DNA of 64,000 nucleotides, taken from positions 62,001 through 126,000 of the forward strand of contig NZ_BMZB01000003.1 of assembly GCF_014652575.1 (NCBI RefSeq), in the 5' to 3' direction. This DNA is from Asticcacaulis endophyticus (GTDB lineage Bacteria; Pseudomonadota; Alphaproteobacteria; Caulobacterales; Caulobacteraceae). How positions within the stretch are numbered: the stretch's first letter is position 1; each line of letters opens with the position of its first letter. Both the position numbers and the translations under genes were made by a program. This document shows, piece after piece, positions 1 to 7,982 of the stretch. The notes under the pieces are model-generated. The model worked only from the letters and a program-made list of their open reading frames with translations. It was not told where the DNA came from and searched no databases.

Positions 1-1125
1 GGACGTGCTTTGAACCGAAGCTGAGACTTCATCAACCGCGCGCGCCAGGGTCTGGGAGGCTTCGGCCACATGGGCGACGGTGCGCGACGCTTCGTCGCTG
101 GTGTGGGCCGCGGCCCCCGTTGATTTTTCCGTGTCTGTGGCGCTGGACTGCATATCGCCGGAGAGCTGGCTAAGCGCACGAACATCACTGCTTAAAATAT
201 CAAACAGACTGCGTGTGGTTTGCAGAAATGTGGCCACGCCGGTTTGGGTACTGTCACGACGAGCGAGCGCCTGAGCGGCCTCAATGGCCTGTTGTTCGCG
301 CAGGGTTTCGCGCTCACGGGCCGCATCGCGAAGATTAGCAATCGCGCGCCCGATCAGGCCGATTTCGTCGCTGTCATTTTGATGCGGGATGTCGCGATCC
401 AGTTGACCCTGAGCGATGTCGCGCGCGGCATTTGATATTTTATCGATCTTTTTCAGCTCTTTCGACAGCAGGCTGTAGACCACGAGTGAGGACACGAGCA
501 GCATGATCACCGCCATGCCCGCAAGCTTCAGGGCTTGGCCGATCAGAGCGGCATTAAGATCGGAAACCTTAGCTGCGCCGACAAAGATGATGCCGATGAC
601 CTTACCGTCAGCATTGATGACCGGCGTGTAGGCGGTCTGGTATTTTTCACCGACAATGGCGGCGACACCGAAAAAGGGTTTACCCTCAGACACGGCGGGG
701 AAGGCGGCACTGTCCTTGCCCAAGGGGGTGCCGACCGCGCGGGCCCCGTCGGGTTTAATGACATTGGTGGTCAGGCGCACGAAATCGGCTGCGGCGTCAT
801 CAGCTTTGAAAACCGTTACATAGCCTTTGTTGATCTGGCCAATGTCATCGACCAGACTGTTGTCAGCGAAGTCAGGGATGCTGTCGGCGCGCACCGCCTG
901 AACAATCCCGGCGTCATTGGTGTCAACCTGTGTGCCTGGGGCTACGGCGGCATATTTATCGGCGGCGACCCTTAAAGACCACTCCAGTTGCTGGCGGACC
1001 TGATCATCAAGCCGGCCTTTCATGGCCACGAAATCGAGCAGGGCTGTGACCACGACGGCGGCGGCGATACAGACAAACACTGCGCTCAGGATGCGACCTT
1101 TGAGCGACGACAGAATTTTGGCCAC
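1..1125 (-). CDS. Methyl-accepting chemotaxis protein with periplasmic Cache domain (3' end outside window)
   Basis: Chemoreceptor that senses a periplasmic ligand and signals to CheA/CheW. The frame is open for 375 codons and runs off the left edge, so the C-terminal signalling tip is missing. It starts at a GTG at 1123-1125. Residues 11-34 form TM1; residues 35-195 form a periplasmic single-Cache domain of the sCache_3 type, with the pattern KPFFGVAAIVGEKYQTAYTP; residues about 199-221 form TM2; residues 221-275 form a HAMP domain; the methyl-accepting coiled coil begins after that. The Cache and HAMP order is what the family shows. The ligand cannot be read from sequence. The gene stands alone on the minus strand, with a perfect 7-bp inverted repeat upstream. 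Confidence 0.9.
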   Translation of the reverse strand, partial: MAKILSSLKGRILSAVFVCIAAAVVVTALLDFVAMKGRLDDQVRQQLEWSLRVAADKYAAVAPGTQVDTNDAGIVQAVRADSIPDFADNSLVDDIGQINKGYVTVFKADDAAADFVRLTTNVIKPDGARAVGTPLGKDSAAFPAVSEGKPFFGVAAIVGEKYQTAYTPVINADGKVIGIIFVGAAKVSDLNAALIGQALKLAGMAVIMLLVSSLVVYSLLSKELKKIDKISNAARDIAQGQLDRDIPHQNDSDEIGLIGRAIANLRDAARERETLREQQAIEAAQALARRDSTQTGVATFLQTTRSLFDILSSDVRALSQLSGDMQSSATDTEKSTGAAAHTSDEASRTVAHVAEASQTLARAVDEVSASVQSTS

Positions 1126-1159
1126 GCGGAGTCCCTTATAATCAAACGATTCACCTATG

Positions 1160-1178
1160 CTGCGACTATCGGTCGCAG
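1160..1178. promoter_or_regulatory. Perfect 7-bp inverted repeat upstream of the chemoreceptor gene
   Basis: CTGCGAC, a 5-base spacer, then GTCGCAG. It lies 35-53 bases before the GTG start of the chemoreceptor gene, so it could be an operator or a 5'-UTR hairpin. Nothing in the sequence identifies the binding protein. Confidence 0.35.
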
Positions 1179-1300
1179 TGGTAACTATAGGGTTAACCAA
1201 AAGGACTTAACGGGGCTTCAAAGCCTTGAGAGGTAAGTGTTTGCCGCAAGGGCGATGCGCGAAATGTGTCAGCGGTTTTTCGCACCCATATTGCGCCAAA

Positions 1301-1558
1301 TTAAAGACGGTGGCGTTTCAACCAAGCGGCGGCATAACCGCAGATGGGCACGATCTTTTGCGGACGGTCGCTTACGGTATCGACTAGCCCTTGCATCAGC
1401 TTCCCCGCCGCGCCCGTACCGCGCAAGGCATCAGGAGCATACACATAGTCGATATAAAGCGTGTCGCCGATGACATGATAATCGGCATAGGCGGTTTCGC
1501 CCTCAACCGACAGTTCAAAGCGGCTTTCGGCGGTATTGTCGATAACGGCAGTGGCCAT
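1301..1558 (-). CDS. Small GNAT-type N-acetyltransferase (YjdJ/COG2388-like)
   Basis: An 85-residue protein. The core DTLYIDYVYAPDALRGTGAAG resembles the short acetyl-CoA-binding fold of the YjdJ/COG2388 group: a strand, V-x-P-x-x-R-G-x-G, then a helix KLMQGLVDTV. The C-terminal PICGYAAAWL also fits that group. I chose the ATG at 1558 because AAGGAG sits 8 bases ahead of it; an upstream ATG at 1615 in the same frame lacks such a site. The substrate is unknown. Members of this group are much shorter than classic GNATs, so the length is normal for the group. Confidence 0.75.
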   Translation of the reverse strand: MATAVIDNTAESRFELSVEGETAYADYHVIGDTLYIDYVYAPDALRGTGAAGKLMQGLVDTVSDRPQKIVPICGYAAAWLKRHRL

Positions 1559-1635
1559 GAGTGTCGCTCCTTGAAGATCGACTCCAAACATGAGACCGCC
1601 CGTGTAAACTTTCAATAGAGCTTATAATTACACGA

Positions 1636-1680
1636 CAAAGTACACTGAGCAGAGCGAACGACTTTGGAGTGAGATGGGGC
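1636..1680. repeat. Dispersed intergenic palindromic repeat, family B, copy 1
   Basis: A stretch containing AAGTACACTGAGC, a G/A-rich middle and ACTTTGGAGTGAG. Its ends pair (CAAAGT with ACTTTG). A related copy lies at 32418-32460, with the same AAGTACACTGAGC core and a different outer stem. It sits between a GNAT gene and tRNA-Val. Downstream to about 1790 are further small G/C hairpins and no gene. Confidence 0.6.
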
Positions 1681-1792
1681 CGGAGCGAAGCGACTAGCGA
1701 CCAAGTGGGAGCGCAGGCTGCGCGCCGCCAAGGGCCTGTGGCCCTGAGCGCCAGAAAAAAGCATTTCTGAATTTTCGGAGAAAATGAGGAGA

Positions 1793-1867
1793 TGGTGGAC
1801 CCGACAGGGATTGAACCTGTGACCCTTCGCGTGTGAAGCGAATGCTCTCCCGCTGAGCTACGAGTCC
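1793..1867 (-). tRNA. tRNA-Val (anticodon CAC)
   Basis: A 75-base cloverleaf on the minus strand, including an encoded CCA end. The acceptor stem is GGACTCG paired with CGGGTCC (one U-G pair). The D arm contains AGCTCAGCGGGAGAGC. The anticodon stem is TTCGC/GCGAA around the loop TTCACAC, giving CAC for the valine codon GUG. The T arm contains GGTTCAATCCC. It lies downstream of gph on the same strand. Confidence 0.95.
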
Positions 1868-1889
1868 GAACCAATTGCGAGGAGCGGTG

Positions 1890-1917
1890 CTTTAACCGCT
1901 CAAAACGCCGGTGACAA
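1890..1917 (-). promoter_or_regulatory. Possible promoter of tRNA-Val
   Basis: On the minus strand TTGTCA is followed after 16 bases by TTAAAG, about 22 bases before the mature 5' end of the tRNA. The -10 box overlaps a small hairpin (GAGCGG/CCGCTC) that could instead be the end of the gph transcript. Spacing is suitable, but the match is only moderate. Confidence 0.3.
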
Positions 1918-1922
1918 GTCTT

Positions 1923-2609
1923 TTATCTCAGGCAGGCGGCGACCGCTTCAGGTAGTTCGCGGAAATGGTGGATAAGCCGGTCGGGCTTAAGTTCAGCCAC
2001 CGGCGTGTCATTATAACCAAAGCTGACCAGTATTGACGGCACGCCGGCATTGCGCGCGGTTAGAAAATCGGTTTCTGAATCCCCGATCAGCATGGACTGG
2101 CTGAGGTTTAAGCCCACAAAATCGGTGCAGGCCTTAAGGTGTTCCGGATCGGGTTTTTTATTAGCCACGCTGTCGGCACCGACCACAGTTTTGAAATGCT
2201 CAATCATCCCAAGGCGCGTCAGCAGCAACACTGATAGATCATAGGGCTTATTGGTGCAGACGGCCAGATGTGCCCCGGCGGTGCGAAGCATGTCCAGCGC
2301 CTCGAAAACACCGTCAAACGGCTGGCTTTCATGGTCGATGCGCTCCCGGTACAGCGCCAGAAAGTGCGGCACCATAGCGTCTTCCTGTTCTGGCGTCAGC
2401 GACAGTCCCGCCGCGGCAAAACCGCGCTGTATCAACGAGCGCGCGCCCTTGCCGACCAGCGCACGGGCGGCGCTGTGTGGGAAAGGCTCCGCGCCATGTT
2501 CTTTCAGAATGTCGTTCAAGGTCCCGATGATATCCGGGGCCGTATCGACGAGAGTTCCATCCAGATCGAAGGCCAGACAATAATCGCGCAAATCGGGCAG
2601 GGCAGGCAT
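1923..2609 (-). CDS. gph: Phosphoglycolate phosphatase (HAD superfamily)
   Basis: A 228-residue haloacid-dehalogenase-type phosphatase that removes 2-phosphoglycolate formed in DNA repair or oxygenation reactions. Motif I is FDLDGTLVDT, with nucleophile D15 and acid/base D17. A helical cap follows, then the motif II region VCTNKP, and then KKPDPEHL and IGDSETDF (motifs III and IV). Length and cap type match Gph/CbbZ. HAD phosphatases are hard to separate by eye, so pyrophosphatase-like activity (PpaX) is the main alternative. It is monocistronic on the minus strand, divergent from glmU. Confidence 0.85.
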   Translation of the reverse strand: MPALPDLRDYCLAFDLDGTLVDTAPDIIGTLNDILKEHGAEPFPHSAARALVGKGARSLIQRGFAAAGLSLTPEQEDAMVPHFLALYRERIDHESQPFDGVFEALDMLRTAGAHLAVCTNKPYDLSVLLLTRLGMIEHFKTVVGADSVANKKPDPEHLKACTDFVGLNLSQSMLIGDSETDFLTARNAGVPSILVSFGYNDTPVAELKPDRLIHHFRELPEAVAACLR

Positions 2610-2674
2610 ATAATGACTCGTGAGGTAATAGCGTTTAGTCCTGCTTTGGGCTAAATCCGGTAAGGCTGCAACAG

Positions 2675-4051
2675 ATGAGTCGCGATATGAGCTTAGATTC
2701 CACCATCAAACGGGCTGCGGTGATTTTAGCGGCGGGTCAGGGGACGCGCATGAAGTCGCCTCTGCCCAAGGTTTTGCATAAGGTCGGTGGGCGCACCATG
2801 CTCGACCGCGCCATTGATGCAGCCTTTGATCTGGGCTGTGACCGCGTGGTCGTCGTGGTCGGTAACCATAGCCCGTCGGTGGGTATTGCCGCCCGTGCGC
2901 GGGTTGGCGATCAGAACGTGGTCGTTCAGGACCCGCCGCTGGGGACCGGTCATGCGGTTTTGGCGGCGCGCGATGCGCTGGCTGATTTTGACGGTCAGGT
3001 GATTGTCACCTATGCCGACTGCCCGCTGATGTCAGCAGAGGTGCTGTTGCCTGTGTTTGACATGGCCCAGACGACGGAGATGGTCGTTCTGGGGTTCGAG
3101 GCGGCTGATCCCGGTGCCTATGGGCGGTTGGTGATCTCTCAGAACCATAATCTATACGCCATTGTCGAAGCCAAGGAGGCCAATAAGGAGCAGTTGGCCA
3201 TTACCGCCTGTAATTCGGGTGTGCTGGCCTGTGACCGCGCGCTGCTGTTTTCGCTGCTGGCTGAGGTCGCCAATGACAATGCCAAGGGCGAATATTACCT
3301 GACTGATGTGGTGGCGCTGGCCCGTAAGCGCGATCTGATGCCGCAGGTGACGTTCGCCTCCGAACAGGATGTCGGCGGCGTCAATGCTCAGGGCGAACTG
3401 GCGATGATGGAGGCCGTTTGGCAGACCCGGACGCGGCAGGCATTTCTGCGCGATGGCGTGACTATGACCGCGCCCGATACGGTTTGGTTCTCTTGGGATA
3501 CCAGGATTGCTGCCGGTGTGACGATTGAACCCAATGTTGTCTTTGGCGACGGTGTGACGGTCGAGACCGGTGCAGTGATACGCGCGTTTAGCCACCTTGA
3601 AGGGGCGGTCGTTGGCGAAGGCGCGTTTGTCGGGCCCTATGCGCGTTTGCGGCCGGGGGCTGTTCTGGGTAAGGACGTGCATATCGGCAACTTTGTTGAG
3701 GTCAAGAACGTCACGGTCGGCGAGGGTGCCAAGGCCAATCATCTGGCCTATCTGGGCGACGGTGCGGTTGGCGCTAGGGCCAATATCGGGGCCGGCACGA
3801 TTTTCTGTAACTATGATGGTTTCTTCAAGCATAAGACCATTATTGGTGACGGCGCGTTTATCGGCTCCAATTCGTCGCTGGTCGCCCCCGTGACCATAGG
3901 TGCCGGGGCCCTGATCGGGTCGGGGTCGGTGATCACCGAAGACGTCAGCGCCGATGCCCTGGCCTTTGCCCGCTCACGCCAGGCCGAAAAACTGGGCTGG
4001 GCCGCTAATTTCCGAGCCGTAAAATCCGCTGAAAAAGCCAGCAAAAAGTAG
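2675..4051 (+). CDS. glmU: Bifunctional GlmU: GlcN-1-P acetyltransferase / GlcNAc-1-P uridyltransferase
   Basis: Makes UDP-N-acetylglucosamine, the precursor of peptidoglycan and lipid A, in the cytoplasm. The N-terminal pyrophosphorylase domain shows [15 protein letters not shown] at about residues 18-32, and PLGTGHAV and YADCPL further on. The C-terminal left-handed beta-helix hexapeptide region starts near residue 260 and contains the acetyl-CoA-site pattern [12 protein letters not shown]. At 458 residues the length is normal. A second in-frame ATG lies 12 bases downstream, and the true start could be either. rpiA follows 7 bases after the stop, which suggests co-transcription. Confidence 0.97.
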   Translation: MSRDMSLDSTIKRAAVILAAGQGTRMKSPLPKVLHKVGGRTMLDRAIDAAFDLGCDRVVVVVGNHSPSVGIAARARVGDQNVVVQDPPLGTGHAVLAARDALADFDGQVIVTYADCPLMSAEVLLPVFDMAQTTEMVVLGFEAADPGAYGRLVISQNHNLYAIVEAKEANKEQLAITACNSGVLACDRALLFSLLAEVANDNAKGEYYLTDVVALARKRDLMPQVTFASEQDVGGVNAQGELAMMEAVWQTRTRQAFLRDGVTMTAPDTVWFSWDTRIAAGVTIEPNVVFGDGVTVETGAVIRAFSHLEGAVVGEGAFVGPYARLRPGAVLGKDVHIGNFVEVKNVTVGEGAKANHLAYLGDGAVGARANIGAGTIFCNYDGFFKHKTIIGDGAFIGSNSSLVAPVTIGAGALIGSGSVITEDVSADALAFARSRQAEKLGWAANFRAVKSAEKASKK

Positions 4052-4058
4052 GGACCTC

Positions 4059-4751
4059 ATGTCAGCCGAAACGCAAAAAGAACAATCGGGCCTTGCCGCC
4101 ATCGCCTATGTCAAGGACGGCATGAAGGTGGGGTTGGGCACAGGTTCCACTGCCGCTCATTTCGTGAAAGCCCTTGCCGCTAAGGTCAGGGCAGGCATGA
4201 AATTGACGCTGGTGTCTACGTCGGTGCAGACGACGAATTTGGCGCAGTCTTTGGGGCTAACTATTCTCGATATCAATGATGTCGGATCGCTTGATTTGTG
4301 CGTTGATGGGGCCGATGAAATCGGGCCGGGGCTGGCGCTGATTAAGGGCGGGGGCGGGGCCCTGCTCCGGGAAAAGCTGATCTGGGAGCAGGCGAAAACC
4401 TGCATCGTGATTGCCGATGCCGCCAAACACGTCAAAACCCTGGGCGCGTTTGCCCTGCCGATCGAGGTTGAACCCTTTGCCTATAAGGGCACGATCAACC
4501 GGATTTGCGATGTGCTGGCCGAATTTGAGATCCAGAAAGTGCCGACATTACGTAAAAAAGACGGCCAGCCCTTTATAACTGACGGGGCGAACCTTATTTT
4601 CGATGTACCCTGTGGGCAGATTTCTGACCCTACGGGACTGGCATCCGCGCTGAAAGTCACGACCGGCGTGGTCGATCACGGTCTGTTCCTTGATCTGGCC
4701 GAGTTCGCGTTGCTGGGGACTGATGATGGCGTGAAAGTGCTTGAGCCTTAA
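4059..4751 (+). CDS. rpiA: Ribose-5-phosphate isomerase A
   Basis: Interconverts ribose-5-phosphate and ribulose-5-phosphate in the pentose phosphate pathway. Visible family motifs are VGLGTGSTA near residue 26, DGADEI (substrate and catalytic Asp), and KGGGGALLREK with the catalytic Glu. The 230-residue length is typical. It lies directly after glmU and before a short unknown gene and gor, apparently one operon. It would supply pentoses on the path that yields NADPH for the glutathione reductase encoded next. Confidence 0.96.
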   Translation: MSAETQKEQSGLAAIAYVKDGMKVGLGTGSTAAHFVKALAAKVRAGMKLTLVSTSVQTTNLAQSLGLTILDINDVGSLDLCVDGADEIGPGLALIKGGGGALLREKLIWEQAKTCIVIADAAKHVKTLGAFALPIEVEPFAYKGTINRICDVLAEFEIQKVPTLRKKDGQPFITDGANLIFDVPCGQISDPTGLASALKVTTGVVDHGLFLDLAEFALLGTDDGVKVLEP

Positions 4752-4764
4752 AGGAGCTAAGTGT

Positions 4765-5127
4765 TTGTCCCTGTTCTCGAAATACAAAATCGTCTGCGAC
4801 GGCGATCTGACGGTGTTTGAGGGCAAACAGGCGCGCTTTCATGTCTCGAAAGGCGGGCTGGAGAAATGCGTGCTGATGCACGACACCGCCAAGGCCCCGA
4901 AGATTCTTGAAAAGACGTTTCTGAAAACATTATTCACCGCCAAAGACGCGGTGCACTTACGCAGCATCATGCTGTTTTCAGGTGAGGGGGAGATTGCCCT
5001 GAGTGCGACTGAGCGTGGTTTTGGTGACGCGATAGACTGGCTGCGGGCCAATGGCTGGCAAATTGATGACGCGTTGGCTCAGTCGGTTGTTAGTCCGGGT
5101 GTGCGCACTTTTGTGAGAAAAAAATGA
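4765..5127 (+). CDS. Conserved-looking hypothetical protein between rpiA and gor
   Basis: I do not recognise this 120-residue protein. It is soluble, with no signal peptide or membrane span and mixed alpha/beta composition. I chose a TTG start at 4765 because AAAGGAG lies 8 bases before it, at the very end of rpiA; the frame also opens further upstream inside rpiA. It overlaps gor by 4 bases (ATGA), so it is probably translated with gor. This tight packing and its normal codon use suggest a real gene, perhaps with a small role linked to its neighbours. Confidence 0.65.
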   Translation: MSLFSKYKIVCDGDLTVFEGKQARFHVSKGGLEKCVLMHDTAKAPKILEKTFLKTLFTAKDAVHLRSIMLFSGEGEIALSATERGFGDAIDWLRANGWQIDDALAQSVVSPGVRTFVRKK

Positions 5128-6497
5128 CTTACGACTATGATTTGTTTGTGATCGGCGCAGGCTCCGGTGGTGTGCGTGCGGCCCGCCTGTCGGCCAATCT
5201 GGGCCTTAAGGTCGCGATTGCCGAAGAAGACCGGCCCGGCGGCACCTGCGTCCTGCGTGGCTGCGTGCCCAAGAAGTTCATGGTCTATGCCTCCGAAGTG
5301 CCGGAGCAGCTTAAATATGCGCGCGGGTTTGGCTGGGACATCGGTGACGCGACCTTCGACTGGAACGCCTTCAAAGCCGCCAATGAAAAAGAACTGACCC
5401 GCTTGTCGCAGGCCTATGCCGGTAACCTTACGCGCAATGGCGTTGAAATCATCGCCGCCCATGCCGCATTCAAAGACCCGCACACGCTGACCCTAACCCC
5501 CAGTGACGGCTCTGCCCCGTATGAGGTGACGGCCAAAACCATTCTGATCGCGGTCGGTGGGTGGCCGTTCCTGCCGCGCCACATTGAGGGCGTGCAGGAA
5601 TATGCGATTTCCTCGAACGAGGTGTTCAACTTGGCCGAAATGCCGAAATCGGTGATCATCGTCGGCGGCGGCTATATATCGGTTGAGTTTGCCGGCGTGT
5701 TGAATGGCCTTGGCGTCGATGTCACCTTGGTCTATCGCGGCGAGCAGATCCTACGCGGCTTTGACGATGAGGTGCGCGACCATCTGGCCATGGAGATGCA
5801 GGCGCGTGGTATCAAAATTCTGACCCGCGCCGATCCGGTAAAGCTTGAGAAAACACCCGATGGTATACGTGTGCATCTCAATACGGACATAGATTTGATG
5901 GCTGATCAGGTGCTCTATGCATCGGGCCGCAAGCCCAAAACCGAAGGCCTTAATGTTGAGGCCGCGGGCTGTGAGATAGAACTGCATGGCGCCATTAAGG
6001 TCGATGATTATTCGCGGACCTGCGTGGATCATATCTGGGCGGTGGGGGATGTCACTAACCGCATGAACCTGACGCCGGTGGCCATCCTCGAAGCCGTGGC
6101 CTTTGTTGAGACCGCGTTCAAGAACAACCCAACGACCTATGATTATGAGAATATCCCGACCGCGGTATTTTCCCAGCCGCAGATCGGCACGGTGGGTTTG
6201 ACCGAGCAACAGGCGATTGAGGCCGGTATAAAGTTCGATGTCTACACCACCCGTTTTAGGGCGATGAAGACGACCTTTGTCGGTGGGGAAACCCGCGTCC
6301 TGATGAAACTGATCGTTGAGCAAGGCTCAGATGTGGTGTTAGGATGCCACATGGTCGGCGCCGATTCTGCCGAAATCATTCAGATGGCCGGTATTGCCGT
6401 CAAGGCGCGCCTGACCAAGGCGCAGTGGGACGCGACCTGTGCGGTGCACCCGACGGCTGCGGAGGAATTTGTGACCTTAAAGGACAAACGGGTCTGA
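5124..6497 (+). CDS. gor: Glutathione-disulfide reductase
   Basis: FAD/NADPH enzyme that regenerates reduced glutathione in the cytoplasm. The N-terminal FAD site is GAGSGGVRAAR. The redox-active disulfide is in GGTCVLRGCVPKKFMVY (C42 and C47). The NADPH-binding site is IVGGGYISVEFAG. The C-terminal catalytic motif is AVHPTAAEEFV. The KKFMVY variant after the second Cys separates it from dihydrolipoamide dehydrogenase and mercuric reductase. Length is 457 residues. The ATG overlaps the upstream stop as ATGA, and a putative polymer ligase gene follows after 4 bases. Confidence 0.93.
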   Translation: MTYDYDLFVIGAGSGGVRAARLSANLGLKVAIAEEDRPGGTCVLRGCVPKKFMVYASEVPEQLKYARGFGWDIGDATFDWNAFKAANEKELTRLSQAYAGNLTRNGVEIIAAHAAFKDPHTLTLTPSDGSAPYEVTAKTILIAVGGWPFLPRHIEGVQEYAISSNEVFNLAEMPKSVIIVGGGYISVEFAGVLNGLGVDVTLVYRGEQILRGFDDEVRDHLAMEMQARGIKILTRADPVKLEKTPDGIRVHLNTDIDLMADQVLYASGRKPKTEGLNVEAAGCEIELHGAIKVDDYSRTCVDHIWAVGDVTNRMNLTPVAILEAVAFVETAFKNNPTTYDYENIPTAVFSQPQIGTVGLTEQQAIEAGIKFDVYTTRFRAMKTTFVGGETRVLMKLIVEQGSDVVLGCHMVGADSAEIIQMAGIAVKARLTKAQWDATCAVHPTAAEEFVTLKDKRV

Positions 6498-6501
6498 CCT
6501 C

Positions 6502-7827
6502 ATGAAGTTACAGGCCCTGACCCCCATTGATATGGAGCTGCGCCCGCCAAGCGCAGAGGCGGTCGCACCGGCGGCAGCCGTGACGGGTCTGAAACCCAGC
6601 CTTTATATGCGCATTGTGTTCGCAGGGATGCTGGCGCTATTTCTGCTATTCACCTTTGCGTCGCCCTTGGGCTATATCCTGCCGGCGACCTTTGCGGGTT
6701 TGCTATGCATCGGTTTCTGGCGACATGCCGGGGTGATCCTTGGGCCCGTTATTGCTCTGGGGCTGGCCCTGATGTGGATATTATATCGAGCGTCCGTACC
6801 CGAAGGCGCGGATTTTTCGGACTATGAGACCTATGAAAAGCTGGTCTGGCTTAAGGCGTGTTTGCAGGCCGTCTGTTATGTGCCGGTGGTCATTGCCGGG
6901 TTTCGCCTGTCACTGCCCGATGCTCAAAGTCTGATGAAGGGCTTCACATGGGGGGCGTTGTTTCTGGCGGGATTGGCTCTGTTTGAGGCCGCAACCCAAG
7001 CGCGGGTTTATATGGCACTGGCCGAAGCTTTGGGCATGCCGATCCGACCCGATCTGGCGGTCGTCAAGATATCGCTGATGAGCTATGGCCTGATGATGAT
7101 CTATTGGCCGATGATGCTCTATTTCAACCAGACAGGCGCCAATCTGCCGCGCGTTTTACTGACGGCTTCGGTCGCCATTGCCCCGTTTTTTACCGGAGCC
7201 AATGCGCCGACCCTGGCGCTGGTGGCGTCTGTTATTATCTTTTTCGTCGTCCGTCGCTGGTCGACCTTGCGTGGTGTAGGTATCGAAAAGTACATCGCCA
7301 TTGCGGTCTATGGTGTGATCTTGGGCTTTCCGTTGCTGATCAAGTTTGCCCATGAGCAGGGCTGGCTGATCGCATTGAAAAATAACCTCCCGCCGTCGTG
7401 GCTGGCGCGGGTTGAAATCTGGGAATATGCCGCCAACCGCCTGTTTGAAAAGCCGCTGATGGGCTGGGGCTTTGACACCAGCCGCATGTTTAGCCCGCAC
7501 ATTCCGCTGCACCCCCATAATATGCCGGTTCAGGCAGCACTTGAACTGGGCTATGTCGGCTTGGTACTGGTTGCCGTTCTGTGGCTGGTCAGCATCCGCC
7601 GTGTCGGTAAGACGCCTGATGCGCAAATAATCAGCCCGGACCACCTGTTATGGACCGACCCTAAGCCCTATATGCTGGCCACGATGACGGCGTTTTTTGT
7701 CTTTGCTTTTCTAAGCTTTGGCTTGTGGCAGGAATGGTTTCTGGCGCTGGCGGCTATGTCGGTATTTATTGCCCTGATGGCGCAAAAAGCGTCGTTACAG
7801 GTGATAATGTATCAAAATAAACTATAA
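6502..7827 (+). CDS. O-antigen ligase / polymerase-like integral membrane protein
   Basis: A 441-residue inner-membrane protein with about ten to twelve hydrophobic spans. Before the last spans comes a large periplasmic loop ending in HPHNMPVQAALELG, the conserved H-x-H-N signature of the Wzy/WaaL O-antigen ligase family (PF04932). It may join or polymerise surface glycans. A proline/alanine-rich cytoplasmic N-terminus of about 35 residues precedes the first span. It is the last gene of the glmU-rpiA-gor run, not in a glycan cluster, so its substrate cannot be inferred from neighbours apart from glmU (UDP-GlcNAc supply). Confidence 0.75.
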   Translation: MKLQALTPIDMELRPPSAEAVAPAAAVTGLKPSLYMRIVFAGMLALFLLFTFASPLGYILPATFAGLLCIGFWRHAGVILGPVIALGLALMWILYRASVPEGADFSDYETYEKLVWLKACLQAVCYVPVVIAGFRLSLPDAQSLMKGFTWGALFLAGLALFEAATQARVYMALAEALGMPIRPDLAVVKISLMSYGLMMIYWPMMLYFNQTGANLPRVLLTASVAIAPFFTGANAPTLALVASVIIFFVVRRWSTLRGVGIEKYIAIAVYGVILGFPLLIKFAHEQGWLIALKNNLPPSWLARVEIWEYAANRLFEKPLMGWGFDTSRMFSPHIPLHPHNMPVQAALELGYVGLVLVAVLWLVSIRRVGKTPDAQIISPDHLLWTDPKPYMLATMTAFFVFAFLSFGLWQEWFLALAAMSVFIALMAQKASLQVIMYQNKL

Positions 7828-7831
7828 ACAT

Positions 7832-7863
7832 TTGACTTTACTGAACATTTGCTTCGCTAAAGT
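7832..7863 (+). promoter_or_regulatory. Candidate promoter ahead of the leader and hairpin upstream of DAHP synthase
   Basis: TTGACT (7832-7837) is followed after 18 bases by GCTAAAGT (7856-7863). The latter matches most of the Caulobacter housekeeping -10 consensus GCTANAWC, but the spacing is longer than the usual 10-14. If used, transcription would start at about 7868-7870 and pass through the hairpin at 7905-7933 before reaching the DAHP synthase gene. Confidence 0.35.
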
Positions 7864-7867
7864 TCGG

Positions 7868-7918
7868 ATGTTATACATAAAGACGGATACGGCAATTCTC
7901 ACACAATATCCGGCATGA
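7868..7918 (+). CDS. Possible 16-residue leader peptide upstream of DAHP synthase
   Basis: An ATG-to-TGA frame encoding [16 protein letters not shown]. It contains two tyrosine codons and ends exactly in the loop of the downstream terminator hairpin. The predicted transcription start falls at its ATG, so it would have to be read from a leaderless mRNA. No Trp or Phe codons are present. This could be chance; it is listed because its stop position is what an attenuation leader would show. Confidence 0.25.
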   Translation: MLYIKTDTAILTQYPA

Positions 7919-7933
7919 CGCCGGATATTTTTT
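7905..7933 (+). terminator. Strong intrinsic terminator, possibly an attenuator
   Basis: A perfect 10-bp stem (AATATCCGGC / GCCGGATATT) with loop ATGAC, followed by a run of T. It ends 49 bases before the DAHP synthase start. It either ends the glmU-to-ligase operon or attenuates the DAHP synthase. An upstream CGGATA at 7884-7889 can pair with the left arm and would compete with the stem. Confidence 0.85.
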
Positions 7934-7982
7934 CTTTAAGCGTAATACAAATGAAAAGGTTCGCCGCGAGGGGCACATTTTC

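Noticed and set aside
1190-1215. Two TTAAC-like boxes resembling a CtrA binding site
   Set aside because: The spacing is 10 bases rather than the 7 of the TTAA-N7-TTAA consensus.
1700-1790. Small RNA gene in the G/C-rich gap before tRNA-Val
   Set aside because: There are only short G/C hairpins (such as GGGCC/GGCCC) with no promoter or T-run terminator.
1515-1874. Minus-strand open frame across tRNA-Val
   Set aside because: It runs through the tRNA and the intergenic repeat, and its residues come from structural RNA.
3152-3832. Long minus-strand frame (226 codons) opposite glmU
   Set aside because: Shadow of glmU codon structure; no ribosome site or recognisable residues. The same applies to 5751-6323, 14831-15517, 21159-21992, 40948-41277 and similar frames.
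7905-7933. Riboswitch ahead of DAHP synthase
   Set aside because: The stretch is short and shows no known riboswitch core. Only a terminator with a possible leader peptide is supportable.
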